A DNA stretch of 64,000 bases from Taenia hydatigena (taxonomy: Eukaryota; Platyhelminthes; Cestoda; Cyclophyllidea; Taeniidae): positions 13,780,655-13,844,654 of the forward strand of contig JADWOT020000008.1 of assembly GCA_036345935.2 (NCBI GenBank), read 5' to 3'. The notes under the pieces were generated by a model, which saw only the letters and a list, made by a program, of their open reading frames with translations, was not told the DNA's origin and ran no database searches. Made by a program: the position numbers and the translations under genes. Within the stretch, counting starts at the first letter, position 1. Every line of letters begins with the position of its first letter. Below are positions 35,101 through 50,100 of this stretch, piece after piece.

Positions 35101-38100
35101 ATGATTTCGCCTTTAACCAATTACGCTTTCGCAAACGAGTAAACTTTAGGGATGGGAAAAAAAACATAACCTTCAATATCGCCATGCGATTTCACGGTGA
35201 GGAAATATTATTATGATCAATAAACATAGTACAAGGACATGCTCAGAAGGTTAAACTGATGAAAAAGTGGTAAAGCAAATATATGCACAAGAATAGACGT
35301 CCAAACACACACATATCAAGAAAGGTGGCCTTGGAACTCCAAGGAAGTGGTGTGGAAGGTTGGCATCTGCCTTGTTGCGTAAATGCCTACTCGTAAGGAA
35401 TACGTGTCTCTGTAATCTAAACTAATTTGTTCACAAAGTCATTAGTGTAGATTTCCCCAATACACAATCTGCTTATTGAGTGGCAAAAACGATTCTGTGG
35501 TATTCACAGTTAAATGCTTTACCACATTGAATGGCTGCATAACAAAGAACTACGGTCCTACAATTAACGTTTCGAGGTTGTAGGATTTCAAAGAGAATTC
35601 GCTGAGGAGTAGTCTCGAAACGTGTTCCGTATGCCCGAGAAAAAACCGCACCACCTGTTACATCCTGCATCAAGACCATCAACGGATTGAGGGGATCAGA
35701 ATATTCCACGAATGTTTCCGACTGCAAATTGGGAGATAAAGATTGGAAGCGAAGCGAAAAGTGGAGAAGTAGCATCGCATCGTGTCAATCATGGCACTGA
35801 CCTATGTTTACACTGCTAGCCTTCCGGACCCCTTCTACGTAATTGATGAGGTCCACTTGATGCAACACTACTTCATTCGGGTCTTCTAATTAATCAACGT
35901 TCACCCATCCAAAAACGCTAAGTATCGACTTTAGGCTGATGACGGAACCCTTCAGAGCATAAAAGTGATGGGATATATTCTAAGGAGCAAAATAAGAACA
36001 AGGCAGTCTATTCCATATGTTAAAGATTAAGCCCACAGCAGAAGGCAACAACTCAAAAATAACCATAATTGTCTAAAAATCCAAATTCCTCTCCCTTTTT
36101 TAACCCAAAGTCCGACTTTGTTCCCAGGAATTGAGAGAAGAAATCCGAATTCACAGATAGTTGGAATTAGCATTAGTTCACCCAAATATCATTTTGAAGT
36201 ACAGATAGCAGAGACGGGACTACGAATCCGCCTCCACTCTTACCCGTCGAAACCTGGTTAAGCTAGGTGTTCCTTGCCCTCGAGGCCTTCGAAGCATCAA
36301 GCACACTCAACAATCCTAAATCAATTTTAAAAAATACCCTTCTACATTCGCGAATCAAACCCAATGTTAATTCTTCATTTTCGTTGATTGTGAACCCAAA
36401 TGACTGAACGTCCGGAGTGTCATAAACTCGTCACCATAGCACAGTTCAAAACTGGGTACAAATACCACTAGAGTTGATGTCGAGCCTCTAGATTCACACC
36501 ATTATCATCGCCAAAACTAGCATTTCTATTCGTTTTTCCCTAACTTCAGGATGTCACATTTTCAAAGTGTCTCGTCACCCTCGCTTTATCTTTCTGTTTG
36601 GACATTAGTGTGATAAATAATCTCTTATGCGGCATTCAAGGAAATCCCTCATTTCAAATACACTTGGCTACATTCAACGCAGTTTAGATGACAACTGACT
36701 TGCTAGAAATCGCCACCCGTGCATCGTCACTTAGAGAAATCCTACATTCCCAAATTAGTTCAAGTTGAACGTTACCTCTACTCAAATCACCGGGGGGACA
36801 ACATTCACGGTCCTTTCCTTTCACTCACCCGTTGCTGCCAGAGGGCCGAGGGGAATCCCGTAGACCAAGAAAGGTTTCTAGAACATCCACAGTATCCGTG
36901 GCGGCAGCAGTGGTGGAAGGTGGAGAAGGCGAAAACGCAGCCATGCCATCGGGCACCTCCGAGGCGCGCAGAAATTCCGCAATATGCGAATTGGGAGGTG
37001 ATTTCGGAACTCCACTATTGCTACCACCACTTCCGCCACTAGCAGCTCGCTTTGCCAGGAGGCCCATTTGTGGTCGCGAGGCTCCACCACCACCGTTGGG
37101 AGTAAGCGATGGGGGAGCCTCTGATGGTAGTGCGGAAGCTAGAGGGGCCTCTACTCCCTCCCCTCCACTGCTCTCATCGCCTGCACGACCTGCTTCGGTA
37201 AAGTGGAATTCCTCCAAACAGTCCCCAGCACCCTCCCCACCACTGCCAGGGGTAGTAGCACTGGACTCAGGATTCGGATGAGTAAGGATGAAGGGTAACT
37301 CCAGGCAGACATCGCTGAAAGGTGGATTTACAAGTAGAAAGATCATATATGTGATAAGATTTGAAGCTTGACAATTAATAATGATTCACAATTGGAATCT
37401 TGATTAAGAATAACATTTCAAAATGAACGCGCTTGGACAGGACCAAGCATATGCATTGAGATATTTTTTATAAAAGAGAAAAAACATGAGGGGAGATGAA
37501 GAGCATAAATTGGTCATGTCTAAGCGTCTTACAAACCAGTCGCTCCTATAGATAGTCAACCCAGAATGAAGAGTACCATCAAACTCATAGATTAATGATC
37601 TAGGGAAGAAGGTATACCTGCTACACGTATGAGAGTACAAATTTATTACTGAAAGCAGATGTACCCCTCATAGAAATATAATTCCTATCCTCCACTATGA
37701 GGATGCCAATGCCACATACGGAAGCGGCAGGTTACATACTTTATATTGGAAACTGCGAGAGATATTCAAGTTAAATAGATGCTTCTTATCCCACAGGTTT
37801 GCTTCTCCAAGGGCTTGCCACCGACACGTAAGCCATAGGCCGCTCTATTCCAGGCAAAAAACAGTGGTGATAAACAACGCTGCTAACATCGCTGATGCAA
37901 AACTTGAAGGCGCAGTTTTCTCATAAGACATGAATACAAAAGTTTCGAGAGTGGACAATCTTATTCCCGCCAATAACAAACTCAGGCGTGGTGGTTCTGT
38001 TGGTAGTCCATAACAGTGATGTCCTGTAAACGAACAGTCAGGACGTGGACCTACACAGCTAATCGACCTACAACCCGTCGAAAGATTGCACAGTACACTC

Positions 38101-41100
38101 ACGAGTGCGAAAATACGCAAATATGGAAAGTTATCACACGATGGCCATCAATATACTACCCCTTGAGGTGTCCCAGAGTGGTTCGGTTGCACCGGTATTA
38201 GTTAAACGTAGGGGGTAACCAAATAAATGAAACAGGGTAGTGGGTCGGAAAAGAAAGAAACGGTTACAGATCCTAGAACTGTATTCTTTACCTTTGCGAA
38301 CCCCAAGATGCCCGGTTGGATTAAACGACATCTGTAATTTTTCGTACGAATGGACCAAATTCACTGCTTTACCAGTAACTCATTGAGCCGGCTGCAATAT
38401 TTTAAACTGTCTTTTAACTCGGCTTTGGTGACGGGCTTATCAGGGCCCTGCCATTGGTGTTCGCCGGAAAGCCTGGCCTCTGTGCCATGCCAGTAGCCTC
38501 CATCCCTTTTGTAGGTCGACAATACGTATTCTGCCCTAGCATTTGTCCTCCCTCGTCTTCACGGAAGTCTCAGAGCGCTATATTGGTGGCAGCAAAAAGT
38601 GAACCGATTGTAAAGGAAAAATACCCTAATTTCTATTGCTGAGTGCTAAACCTTAGCGACTAAACAAGGGCATATTTTGGGGATGGGAGAAGCCTTGACG
38701 CCACCTAATAAAAGCGTCGAAAATGGCGCCCACCTCCTCTAGCAACTGCTCTGGTCTCGCGCTGGGCAGGAATGCTATTAAAAGCTGAAGCGACTGAGTC
38801 TGAATAGGTTCATTACGAACCTGTCTACAGTAACTCCTCCTCCTCCTCTCCACCAAATAGATATAGCTGGACAGCACTGAAGTGAGAACAAACTGGCAAA
38901 GATTGGTAGACGCAGAACTTTATCCTCAAGTAACTATTTCAAATCGCGTCATTCAAAAAGTAACTCTGCCTTTAGACCAATATTCCTACAACTAGCGATG
39001 AAAATATTGGATTGCCAGCACATTTCTCCTCCTCCCAATGCGGTTCTTAACCAGATCAAAACTCTCCAGACTTGGTAAAGTCGTTAGGAGGATCAGTGCT
39101 ATCTTGGTTACAGGCAAATTCAATGAATGGTGCGGCCGGTACGAGGGTATGTTTTGTTTTTTCTCACATCAACGACTACTAACGCGAAAGGATGATCGGG
39201 GACGACGCTCAAAAGCGGAAAAGGGCTATCTAACACTTCTACTGTTGGCTTAACCCTCAGTTTTGGAAATGGCATGATCTCCAGATCATGCCAGTACTCC
39301 CTCAAGCCCCCTTGTAGTTTGGCGATGCACATTCGACCCGAATATCATGTAGTCCGCTAACACCTCAATGGAGATTTTAGGAACGACGCTTCAAACCTAG
39401 ATATCCAATTCACTTTTCACAAAAATAATGGAAAGAATAGGAAGAACGTTATCAAAGGCTTCTTGTATCTTTTTTTCATTTGGAAATGAAGCTGATGGGA
39501 GGAGAATGCGCAATTCATGGTATCGGAGCATATCAATTGGCCCCCACAAAATCGAAGATGGCTGAAAACCTCCACGCCAATTCCACTGAAGAAAGCCAAA
39601 CAGTGTGCTGGCTTTTTACCCCGAAGGCACACAGCCGGAGCCACCGACATGGAGATCAAGTTTTGACAACGATTAAATTCGAAATTAAGGAAATTCCCTC
39701 CCTTATTTAAAGCGCTTCATTTTACGGTACTCTACAATGAATAAATTTAGCTATATATCAGTTAGTCTTCGCGAATGCACATTCTACTTCACCAAACAAA
39801 CGTTAGAAGTAATAATTACTCCTAGGAAGTGTTGCCGTGCGATTGAGTAGGTTTCCAAAGAGGCTAAACAACTTCGCGATTGGTAGAAGAATAATGTTTG
39901 GATAAACTTTTAGCTCAACTCCATTTACCTTCTTTGTAGCCAGAAGACCACTTTTAAAGCAGCTGACTAAAAAGATAGCTAACCTGAATGACTGACTTGG
40001 ACTTTTCACAACTTACGACTTCAACAGGATTAAACATTTCACTTTGGCTTTCAGTGCATGCTAGCAAACTGTCGATCACTAATTACTTGCTGAATCACTG
40101 ATATAATCAAAGTTGTCCGCCACATCAGCACGAACACCATCATAGCAGCATTTTCAGAGGATCAAAAATGGGAAATTATAGTTTACTCCTGATTGCGGTG
40201 ATCATTTCAGTGTAAAAAACGCAAAGTACGACCAAGAGATGGCAAATCAAATGTAGAAGGTAAATATTTTCACCCATACATTTTGGATCCGAGTTTAAGC
40301 GGTCATAAAAGAGGTTAAAATTTCAGCCGTTTTCCAATTAGGAGCGAAATGTCAAACAATCACACGTTCACACTCTTCTTTGGCTGTGTAATTTAAACTC
40401 CACCAAATTTTCTGATAAGGTAGTAAGTTCAAATCAGAGGTGGATGCACGAATGTATCGACAACGGCACTTAACTCCTCTATCTCATCACTACAGCCATA
40501 ATTCATGACATCAATTGAGTGAACACCCAATACCTCCTCATTCACCTCTCTACTAGCTGGATAGAACCCAGAGAGTTATGGCTGGAGAGCAATGAAGTGA
40601 GAATAAAGTGACAATGAGGGACAGCCACGAAACCCTATCCCTACAGAATTGTTTTTAACCTCGTCCCCCATTCAATGACTCTACTTTGGGCCAATGTTCT
40701 TATGACTCGCGATGGACATACGAGATGGCCAGCACATTATCCTTTCCTCAATACAGTTCCCAAACATGACAAAACTCCTCATCCAATAGAGCCGCCAAGG
40801 GAAATCAGTGATTTTGCAGCCCAATACTGTCTCGGCTGCATGGAAATTTTGTGACTGGTGCAGTTGATTCGTGGATATTTTGGTTTTCAAAGCGTCGACT
40901 ACGTTGTGACGGCCGACACTTGAGGTTGAATAGGACGAGCGAGAGAGATGTGCCTCAAAAGAGGAGAGGGACTATGTAATGCTTTGAGAATGTTTAAGTC
41001 TCAGTTTTGATAACGAGTTACTTAGAGGCTCCGCCAATATATCTACATCAGGCGACATAGCTTTTGGGCAATGTTGTTGCTCCCACGCCCTTCTGTAGAT

Positions 41101-44100
41101 CAGTTTTTACCTCTTCTCTCGTCCTCAGGGAAGTCTAGAGGAGCTACAGCAATTACAAGGAAAACCTTACAACTTTATGCTCAAAAACATCTGTTTACAA
41201 AACAAATAGAGACTGGAAGCAAAGGATCCCTCCCCCCCCCCCCCCCCCCCAATGAAATTGAAGTAAATTTGATCCACAATTTTCAGCAATCACTGTGGCT
41301 AAATCGAGGAGATATAGGAAACTTGGACAACAAAACTTTGACCTCTTCCATCGTCAAACTTACCTCTCACTTATCGTGGTTACTAAAATAGTACCTAAAA
41401 GAGGACAGTACTTATGTGAAGGCTTGTCTTACAAGTAAAAGATTGTCAAGTTTTTAGCAGTCCGGACAATAGCAAAGCTCGACCTCAATTTCATGAACGA
41501 AAGTAAACTAATCTGTGCATAAAATTATGTTGAATGGTTGCCTTTGTCAACTGGGGCTTTGACGTGTCATCTGTTCTTCCATCCTTTCATTTTATTCAAC
41601 CCGTCAGAGGCGATACGATTCCTCAAAGCTTATTTATAGTTAATAAATCCCCGCAAGCGATATTGATGATAAATTGGATCAAAATTAAAAAAATACCATC
41701 CGTATGGAAACATCTATATGATCAAAATCACCGAAATTTTGCTTAAAAAATGAGCAGTTGGGGTTCGCTCGAATTCCAACTTGTGGAGAAACAAAACAGA
41801 TGTGCCTGAACTATGGCTGGAATAACTTAGTTAACTTTAACAACTCATTAAACGCAAAATCAAAAAATCGCCGTATTTTTTTCTAGGAGAGAACAAAGAA
41901 CCAAGAATAATTTGTGTAAACCCACTGATGCTACCAAGAGATAAATTATCGCCATGTGTGAGTGTGGATCGGTGGTTAATTTCCACGACGTAAAAGCAAT
42001 TCTTCTATGGAATAATGAACCGCCATTTGTTAGTTCAATAGTGTATGGAGGAATGGAGGTAGAGAAACGATTAGGAATGATAAAAGCAGTTACCCTCCAG
42101 CGATTTGTGCTGCAACTGCTGCTGACTCACCCCGTCTCAGAGGCTACCACGGTAGCAGCAGCAGCAACAACAACACCATGCCAACAGACTTGCCCAATGA
42201 GTATAAAAATGCCATATTCTGGTGTTCCGCAATCCTTGTCCTGTTTCGCCCCTTCTTCACAATTTCGCAAACACTGTCAAAATCGCAAGTAAGTCGGCAA
42301 AAGTGACTCAGAACTTGGAATCTCCCAAGTGTCCTCTTTTGGAAGGAGAAGGAACCAGTACCATTAGAAGTCGGAGTGAAATCTAAACATTGTTCGCGAG
42401 TGTAATGAATTAATCAGGCATTTTCAAATGCAAGAGACAATAAGTCCTGCAAAGAAATGAGACGTTGAGTCGAGTATAGACGACTCATTGCCGCAGGCAG
42501 CAATCAAACGATTCAAAGGATGAGAGCGAGAAAACCTCCAGACTGCGGCAGAAAAGATGATGGCAGGCAATGTTGGAAACATCGAATTCATCTTGCAGAA
42601 GGGATATATGCTGCGAACTTCTACGATAATCAACACAAAAATTTGCCTAACATAAGTGATTCACCTTCAAAAGTACCACCGAATGCATTGATTTTGAATC
42701 AATAGAAACGGTGGTTTTTAAATTTCAGTCTTCATAAATATTGATTGATGTATACTTTCAAAATTATGGATGAAATATTGACCAATGCCAAAAGGTGGTT
42801 TCTTCAAGAAAAGGCAAAAACACCAATTATGACAACCAACTACGCTCATAGTCACTCCGTTTGTTTGACAAGTAAATGGTTTCATCATCGACGAATCTCG
42901 ATAAATTAGAGAAAGTCATTTAGTGTTCTCTCTGCCTCCTCAATTATGCTAGTCCAAATTTGGGCGTTGAAAACAGTTAATTTTGTTAGCAAGAACGTTG
43001 CTTAAGAGGCGCCTTCAGTTTCGTTGCGACTCTGCTCCAGCCCGCGCGACTCGGGAGAGGATGACCGAAAGTTTGAGTGATCGTGTCATCCCCTCCCCCA
43101 CTTACCCCAAACGCATACACAAATCGAGAAGATCGCTGAGAGTACGCACACGTTGAAGGCCACATCAAAAAACCAATTTAGTGCTTTTAGGGGAAAATTC
43201 AACGAAGGATTCTTTTGCCAAGTTTATGGGGAGATATGCGGACCCAATCCTACACCCATAATCCATAATAAATATTTTGTCACCCTGAAACTAACATTTT
43301 AATGTCGGATAGAAGATGTGCCCTTCGCCAAGCATTTCCTACACTTACTCGATTTTTACAAAGTCATAAATAGAGACTAACCATGAAGTTGGCAACTTTC
43401 TACTCCAAAGGGGAGCACAGGACCGTTATAAGTTGGGATGAGGAAGTGCAAACGTACCTCAATCCAAATCCCAAAACGAGACGAATCTTGACCTTGTACT
43501 GCACAACAATACCCAGAGCCTCTCGAGAGGAATTGGTGGGCACGCTGAAAGATCAACCAAGGTGCTTAAGTAAACTCATAAATGTTATTTATCCCCTCCT
43601 CTTAAAAAAAGTAGGCTACAGGCATTTTGGACAATTCCAACTTCCAAGTTCCAAAATGAATTCACAATACCAGCGGATTGATTCAATTAAAGATTAAAAA
43701 ACCCATTCCAGAAACTTCAGTCTGTCTACCCCAAACAGATTTCTGTCGTCCAATCTACCCGTGTCAAACCAAAGAAAGACATCCGACACCATATTAGGTG
43801 ACAATGGAGCTGGTAGAACAGTACATTGAGGAATTCTGCAGGCAGTCAAGACAGTTACCGACCGATATGCTCAACATAGCCTTCTGACAGAAAAAGCGAT
43901 ATATCCCGTTTTAATCTAGAGCGAAGCTGGAATGGACAGTGAGATCACGTCTTGAATATTGACGCATCCACACAAGTCATTCCAATCTCCCGCGACTCCG
44001 CCATCGCGATGGTGGCACAAGAGATCTGCTCACAGCGCCTATGCTACCACTCTCCTACCCGCTCAACAATAACGCCAAACTTGTGATAACTCGGCTCGGC

Positions 44101-47100
44101 CGATTAATCCAACCTGTTTATTTACGAGTCGACTTTTCATTCTATCCTACCAACACTGAAGGTTGGCGTTAAATTAGTCTAGCAAAGGCACGTTAAGTGA
44201 AAATCATGCCATCCATTTCGAACCCATTCAAGCCATCGAGCAGCGTTGGAACGGTAATGCTAATTAAATCTTTTTAGGCGCGGATGCAACAGCTGCTTTC
44301 AGGTTAGATCCCTCATTAAGATTAGAATCGTCCATCAAAATGAAAATTCACAGTAAAAACGTCACCCAACGTGCTAAACTAATGCCCATTAGCCGACTTC
44401 TCTCGCTTACTTATGCATATCTTTCCTAAATGATTTCAATACCTAAAATGCCTACAATTTACGAGGATAAGTGCTGCAAATCAGAGGAAGGGATCGAGTA
44501 ACAGTGGTTGAGCATAAAAGGACTTTAATCGCACTCCTCAGATTCCAGTTTCCGTCTTACTACGCTGCATTGAATTTCAGAGCGGCGTTATTGAAACAAC
44601 TTCAAAGAACCTTTTGCTGATTAGCAGGACTTCTGCTAATTTGCAAATTACTCAGTAAATTTAGCTATTGTGCTCTAGTAAAGCACTTTCGATAACACTT
44701 TGATGGCAATTGAACAACGAAAAAAACAGCACCCGCCCAACGACTTAACTCCAGTAAGGACAGAACGTGGTTCACTTCCAGTAGTTGTAGATTTCACTGA
44801 ACCTCCTCAGGTTCAATGAGCCTACTTACCTGTGAACATGTTATTACTACTAGAAGGCTTCTATCATAGAGTCAAATTAAATTGTCTGAAGGCTAAAAAA
44901 CTGTCAAGAGAAGCCATTTCCAGAAAAGGAAGGGACCGATTGGCTAGAGCAGAAGAACTCTCACAGGCTTCAAGGCATACGAAGGCCTTCTTAAGCTCCA
45001 TAATAACAATCATCAGGTTTTCAACGAAAACAAGAAATCAAATGAGCTCAGTAAGAAATTGGTCAATTTCGAAACTTCCGCAGAAAGAAACCACATGGAG
45101 ACTACCAAAAAGCTTTCAGAAATTCGGCAAATTGTAAAACAAGGCTTAACAGAGTTAATAGGACAGATTTAATTTTAAAGTTAATACTAGACTTAACAGT
45201 TGTCAATAAAGTAAACGCCAGTAGCGTCGTTTTTACCGTACCAACACCTTATCGGATCTCAACCGAGCCAATAAAAATGGATAGTTGGAAAGACCTCCCG
45301 TCTGTCTGTTGGGAAAATAGAAGCATACAAGGTGGGCATCAAATTCATTCGCAATGAGACACAGCCATGCCACGGCTTCTACTTTTATGAGAAGTTATCT
45401 TGAAGCAAAAAACTTACCTTGGCCTACTCCTTCCTTATCTTACTTTTATTTCTAAACTGTCTATTCAATTTCGCGTAAATTTGCTCAAGCGATAGTCATG
45501 ACCTGGAGAAATGCCAGGGGAAGTCATCGCCACAACTCTCAAGAAGCCCTAACATATTATGCCATGATGGCTCAAAATAAGGGGAAGATGGCAGGGGTAC
45601 ATCGAGGATTAACATGCTGACGGAGTGACGCACCTGTGGCTGATAATCCATGCAAATAAGCATTCGAATGCACCACCAGGTCATCCCACTAAAGCACATG
45701 TTGCCAACTAGATGGGCTTTTCGGCCGCCTGATGGAATTGTCTTCACTTCTTAAGAAGGGTAAGTACCCCTACTTTCTGGGACTTACAAGAAGCTCACGA
45801 AAACAACCATTCTGGACTGGTTAATGTTGTTCCAATAGAGTGAAAAATGCAGTCTGAACGCACAAAATAAGTACCAGACAATTGGTGCCTAATGGTTGGG
45901 GAATGAAACAGAGCTGCATGATGGAGTGAAAAAAAGATGGGATCGACTTTCATTGGCTTAATTAATTCCAAAATCTGTGTTTAAATCAGTGGCAGGGATT
46001 TTGAAGTAGAACTTCATAGGTGAAGATCTTGAACCCAATCGTTTCAAAAATGTGGACCAATTAATAATGAAAAATTTTGGTAGTCACGAATGGAAACGGG
46101 ATTCACGCAATTTGCTTAACACTGCAAAAATTCTCAACCCATTATTAACCCCCCAGAGGTGGTGAGACTTCCATCTGCTCTTTTATTCAAGAGGTCAAGA
46201 GATGATTCGTCTGACGTGGTAGTGTCATATTCCCCGTTTCAACCCTCACTTCAAAACTAAATGAGATTGCAGATAAATTTAAAGAGTTAAAGAAGGCATG
46301 TAAAATTGTCTTTAATAAAAAATCAAGCCATCGAAACCCGGCAACTAACAACTCCCATTCCTCATTTAAAATTGGATTAAAAATCTCTTACAAATGCACA
46401 AGATTGTGAAGTGGGCAATTATCCTTTGAGATTTAACGAACAATGTAGTTATTGACGAATATTTCGCTCAACTTGAAATGCTAACTTGGACATAAAATGC
46501 CACTGCAGATCTCTATCGCATACTTTGAATGGATTATCTCACGTTTCACTGAAGCGCCAGTTCGTAGAGAATGCCAACTGTTAGACACATTTGGATTCTC
46601 AGGCTAAGCCTCAGTCGAAAAAACCGGATGTATCGTGCTTGAGGCTGAAATGACAGCAGCATGAAAACATTAAACTCCATCAGAGCCATTGATATGCCTA
46701 AGCAATGCAGGTATCGGTGCCCTCAAATTCCACTTTTGAAAGACTCGCTTTCAAAGCCAAAGCAAGTTATCAAACATGCAAATAGGACTTCAAAGTTGAA
46801 TGAGGACCACGTCAAAATCGAGGGGAAGAGAAGGAATGCGACGCCTTTTTCTTCAAATTCATTGGTGCTGTAGTTAAGATTTTTATGACTACAAATAAAA
46901 GCCATACCCATCTACTGTTGCAATATTCTACCTTCCTCTGATCCCATTGACTAATTTTTGGCCTCATTACCATCTGAAGATGGTACGGAAAGAAACTAGT
47001 CTTTCCAGACATTTGTTAACTTTGCACAACTCAAATTAAGTAATTCTTGAGACTGATTATTCAACAACGCAGATTTCAACTAATACAAAAGGCGCCTCTC

Positions 47101-50100
47101 GAAGCATCGGAAGGATAGGCTTCACGCCAACGCAAACGATGGTGGAGACGGGACTGCATTTGGAAACCCTGCGCCCTCAGACCAAATACTACTTGAGGCC
47201 AACGCACACCTCATGGTCAATAACTTAATGACGCAGACTTCCTCGGTTCAGTAAAATGCATCGATAGTGCAGAGTTTTGCAAATTCAACGCACATGGTCG
47301 AGGAGGCAAGGTTGGTGTCTTCATTTTTGAGGTCACCGTCCAGCGCTAGACCCGACTTGTCCCGATTGTCCGCAAGGAGGGGGCAGAGGCGGTACACTTT
47401 GCACCAGCCCGTTTGGCTCGGCCATATGGGAAAGCCCTCTCTGTGCAAGGAACGTAGAAGAAAAGATAACAACCAACTGATCAATCATCGGTCGCGCGTT
47501 TTGTTTTCTGCTAAAATATGAAATCTATCACCAGCCTTTTGAGGTTATGAGACGAAGCACTTCTCTAATAGGCTCAAAATGATATAAGCTTTGCACCTTG
47601 TGATACCCCATCAAATATTGATATGTTGCGTTTGTCTTATTTTTAAAAAATACCAAATGGAGGCTTTCATCCTGCCTGATTATACAGCTCGTCCTTCTAG
47701 CCTTCCATCTTCCTTATGCTTCCATAAAAAGCCGTTTATCGACTCCCACGTTTCATTAAATCTTCAAAAGCAAATCTGGCATTCCAGTCCTAGCTGTCTT
47801 ATCTTAAGGCTACAAAATTAAATATTAAAACATTATGCATGTTTAGATTCACCGTTAGAAGCAATTTCAAGATAAATGGTTTTACCAGCGTCTACTTTCG
47901 CATTTCAGGCGCAATAGATCACAGAATAGGAGAAGAGTCTCATGAAAAACTCCACTGGGGCGGCCAAATAGGAGCAATTCACTAGACATGAAGGCCGTGT
48001 TTTTTGGGGATGCAAACCTCTCAAGGACTAGTTTAAACTTGTGTCAAATAAAAATCATAGTCTGCTAAGCAAATCTTTACGTCTCTTGTGCACATTGCAA
48101 AAAGTGTCATGTCATTTGGATTGCTGGCTGACCGACCGAATAATTGACACGTAATGAGAAACAGCCACTGCGCATGAGTTAGTTCAACAAACGAGCACAT
48201 CGTTGGTTACTCTCAAACAATCCAATGCCCAACTACTATACCACACAACTCATGCCTGCCTTCGAGGCACGTAAGCCTTCATTCTCAGAAGACTTCCCTT
48301 GTTTCCCAATAAATTGCCACTCCCCAAAAGCCGAACAATTATATTTTAGGTCTGCCTAATGGAAGCGCGACGTGAACGTGTGAAGAAAAACTTCTTTCGC
48401 CTGATAAATAGCCAGGACAATTCAAACAATTCAAAGAAAGCTCTACTCTCAATTCCACAAAGCAGTAGAAAATTTCATACGCACCACCGCGAAACACCCA
48501 TGAGATCTTATTTCTCACCCTCTGTATTATTTCCCGATGACATTTTACCCAACTCGAAGCGATTATCGCCCCTTCTTGACCCAATTACTAAACTATCTCC
48601 AACGAAGTGGAAGGATAAAGTGAGGAGGAAAAGTACAACCGAATGGAAGTAATTAGGGCTTAATTTTTTGCTTCCAGTGACAAACAACATCTGAAAGTGG
48701 GATTTGCAGCTAATCATGTCAACAGATAAAATCACTTAAGTAATTTTAGTTTTATTATTTTCATCATCAAAATCACATAAACTTGTTCTGTCGCCTTACA
48801 TTGTTTACAATAAAACGGACCAGGAATGTACTTGCATTTGGGAAAAGCTTCGAACAGATTGCTTGAATAAAGCAGACTTTTAAAATGTTTATATCCATTT
48901 CTTCTTTCAAATGAGAGATATGTTCTAGTTGAAACTTAAGCTAAACGGAGAAAATGCTCATGCGACTCACCAAATTACAAAAAACCGAAATTCGCCAGGC
49001 AAAATGCGGGCGCCGTCCTCAGGTTACTTGATTACCATTACAGATGCAGAATTTTAATCAAAAGGACGAAACAAACGCTACCATCTTTGAGATGGCCGAG
49101 CATCGCTAGTAGGTCTGTTTGCACAATTTCTTTCAAATAGGAGTGTTACTTTTAGGTCACAATGGCCATGAATTTACTATTTATTAAAGAGGTTATTAAA
49201 ACGACCAAGCAACTTTTGAGTAGGCTGTTACAAAAAACACGATCTGGCCACTTGCGGTGCAACTCAGTAAGTGGCACTAGAATGATTTCTTAAATTTTTA
49301 AAAATTATTTTGCTACTGGCCAGCCTCCTGTAGTATGATTGGAGTTTGCGCTATGCGATGATGGATGAGCAAAAGCAAAGTTGAACTGTTTAAACCTTCT
49401 TCTATCAGACATACGATAAGTGTTCTTTATCGGTTTGTGATGAGTTTAATGCAATGAAACATGCGTAGGATACTCCCCATCTGAGGGGAGTTAGTGGAAA
49501 AGAGCCCTCTGACAATATGGAAGAGAACGCTAAAGAAAGCATCCTACATAATTTTAAAGGGGGTTAACAGTGCTGCAGTGATGACACTAGCATATCTGAA
49601 AAAGGACAAGAACAAGGGTGCACACCCTAGAGGAAAAAAATTGGTATTTAATGGGGGAGTAGGAAGAGAGGGAGGTAATGAGGGGCAACGTGAATAACTT
49701 ACTCGGAGTTAATCTCGGCGACGTTGCACTTGTAATGACTCGCGTTAGGAAGACAGATGACCGTGTACTGTCGCACTGTAAAGGCCAAACGTAATGGAGG
49801 ACGATGAAAGACAACATTTACATTTCCACGTACATACAAGAATCGACATTTTGATCTAACTTTGGATAAAATCCGTGCCATCCCTAGCACCTATCCTGTT
49901 TCGTGTTTAAGGTCAGAATGAAGCTCTTCACCTCTTTTTTGTGAATTTCACCGCTATCGTTCTCAAAAATGGAAAAATTTGTAAATGAGAAGATAATGTC
50001 AGGATCTCCAGATCAATAAAGCCACATCATTAATGCAAATCGCTAAACATGCCACGTTTTCCCCTCCTTCCAAGTAAGAAGTAACGTGGTAGCCCAAACC

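Noticed and set aside
36832..37281. 149-codon plus-strand frame rich in Pro, Ser and Ala
   Set aside because: It is the antisense shadow of the GC-rich arrestin exon at 36829-37314.
49494..49697. 67-codon plus-strand frame with a basic composition
   Set aside because: It lies in an arrestin intron, antisense to the gene, with no recognisable family.
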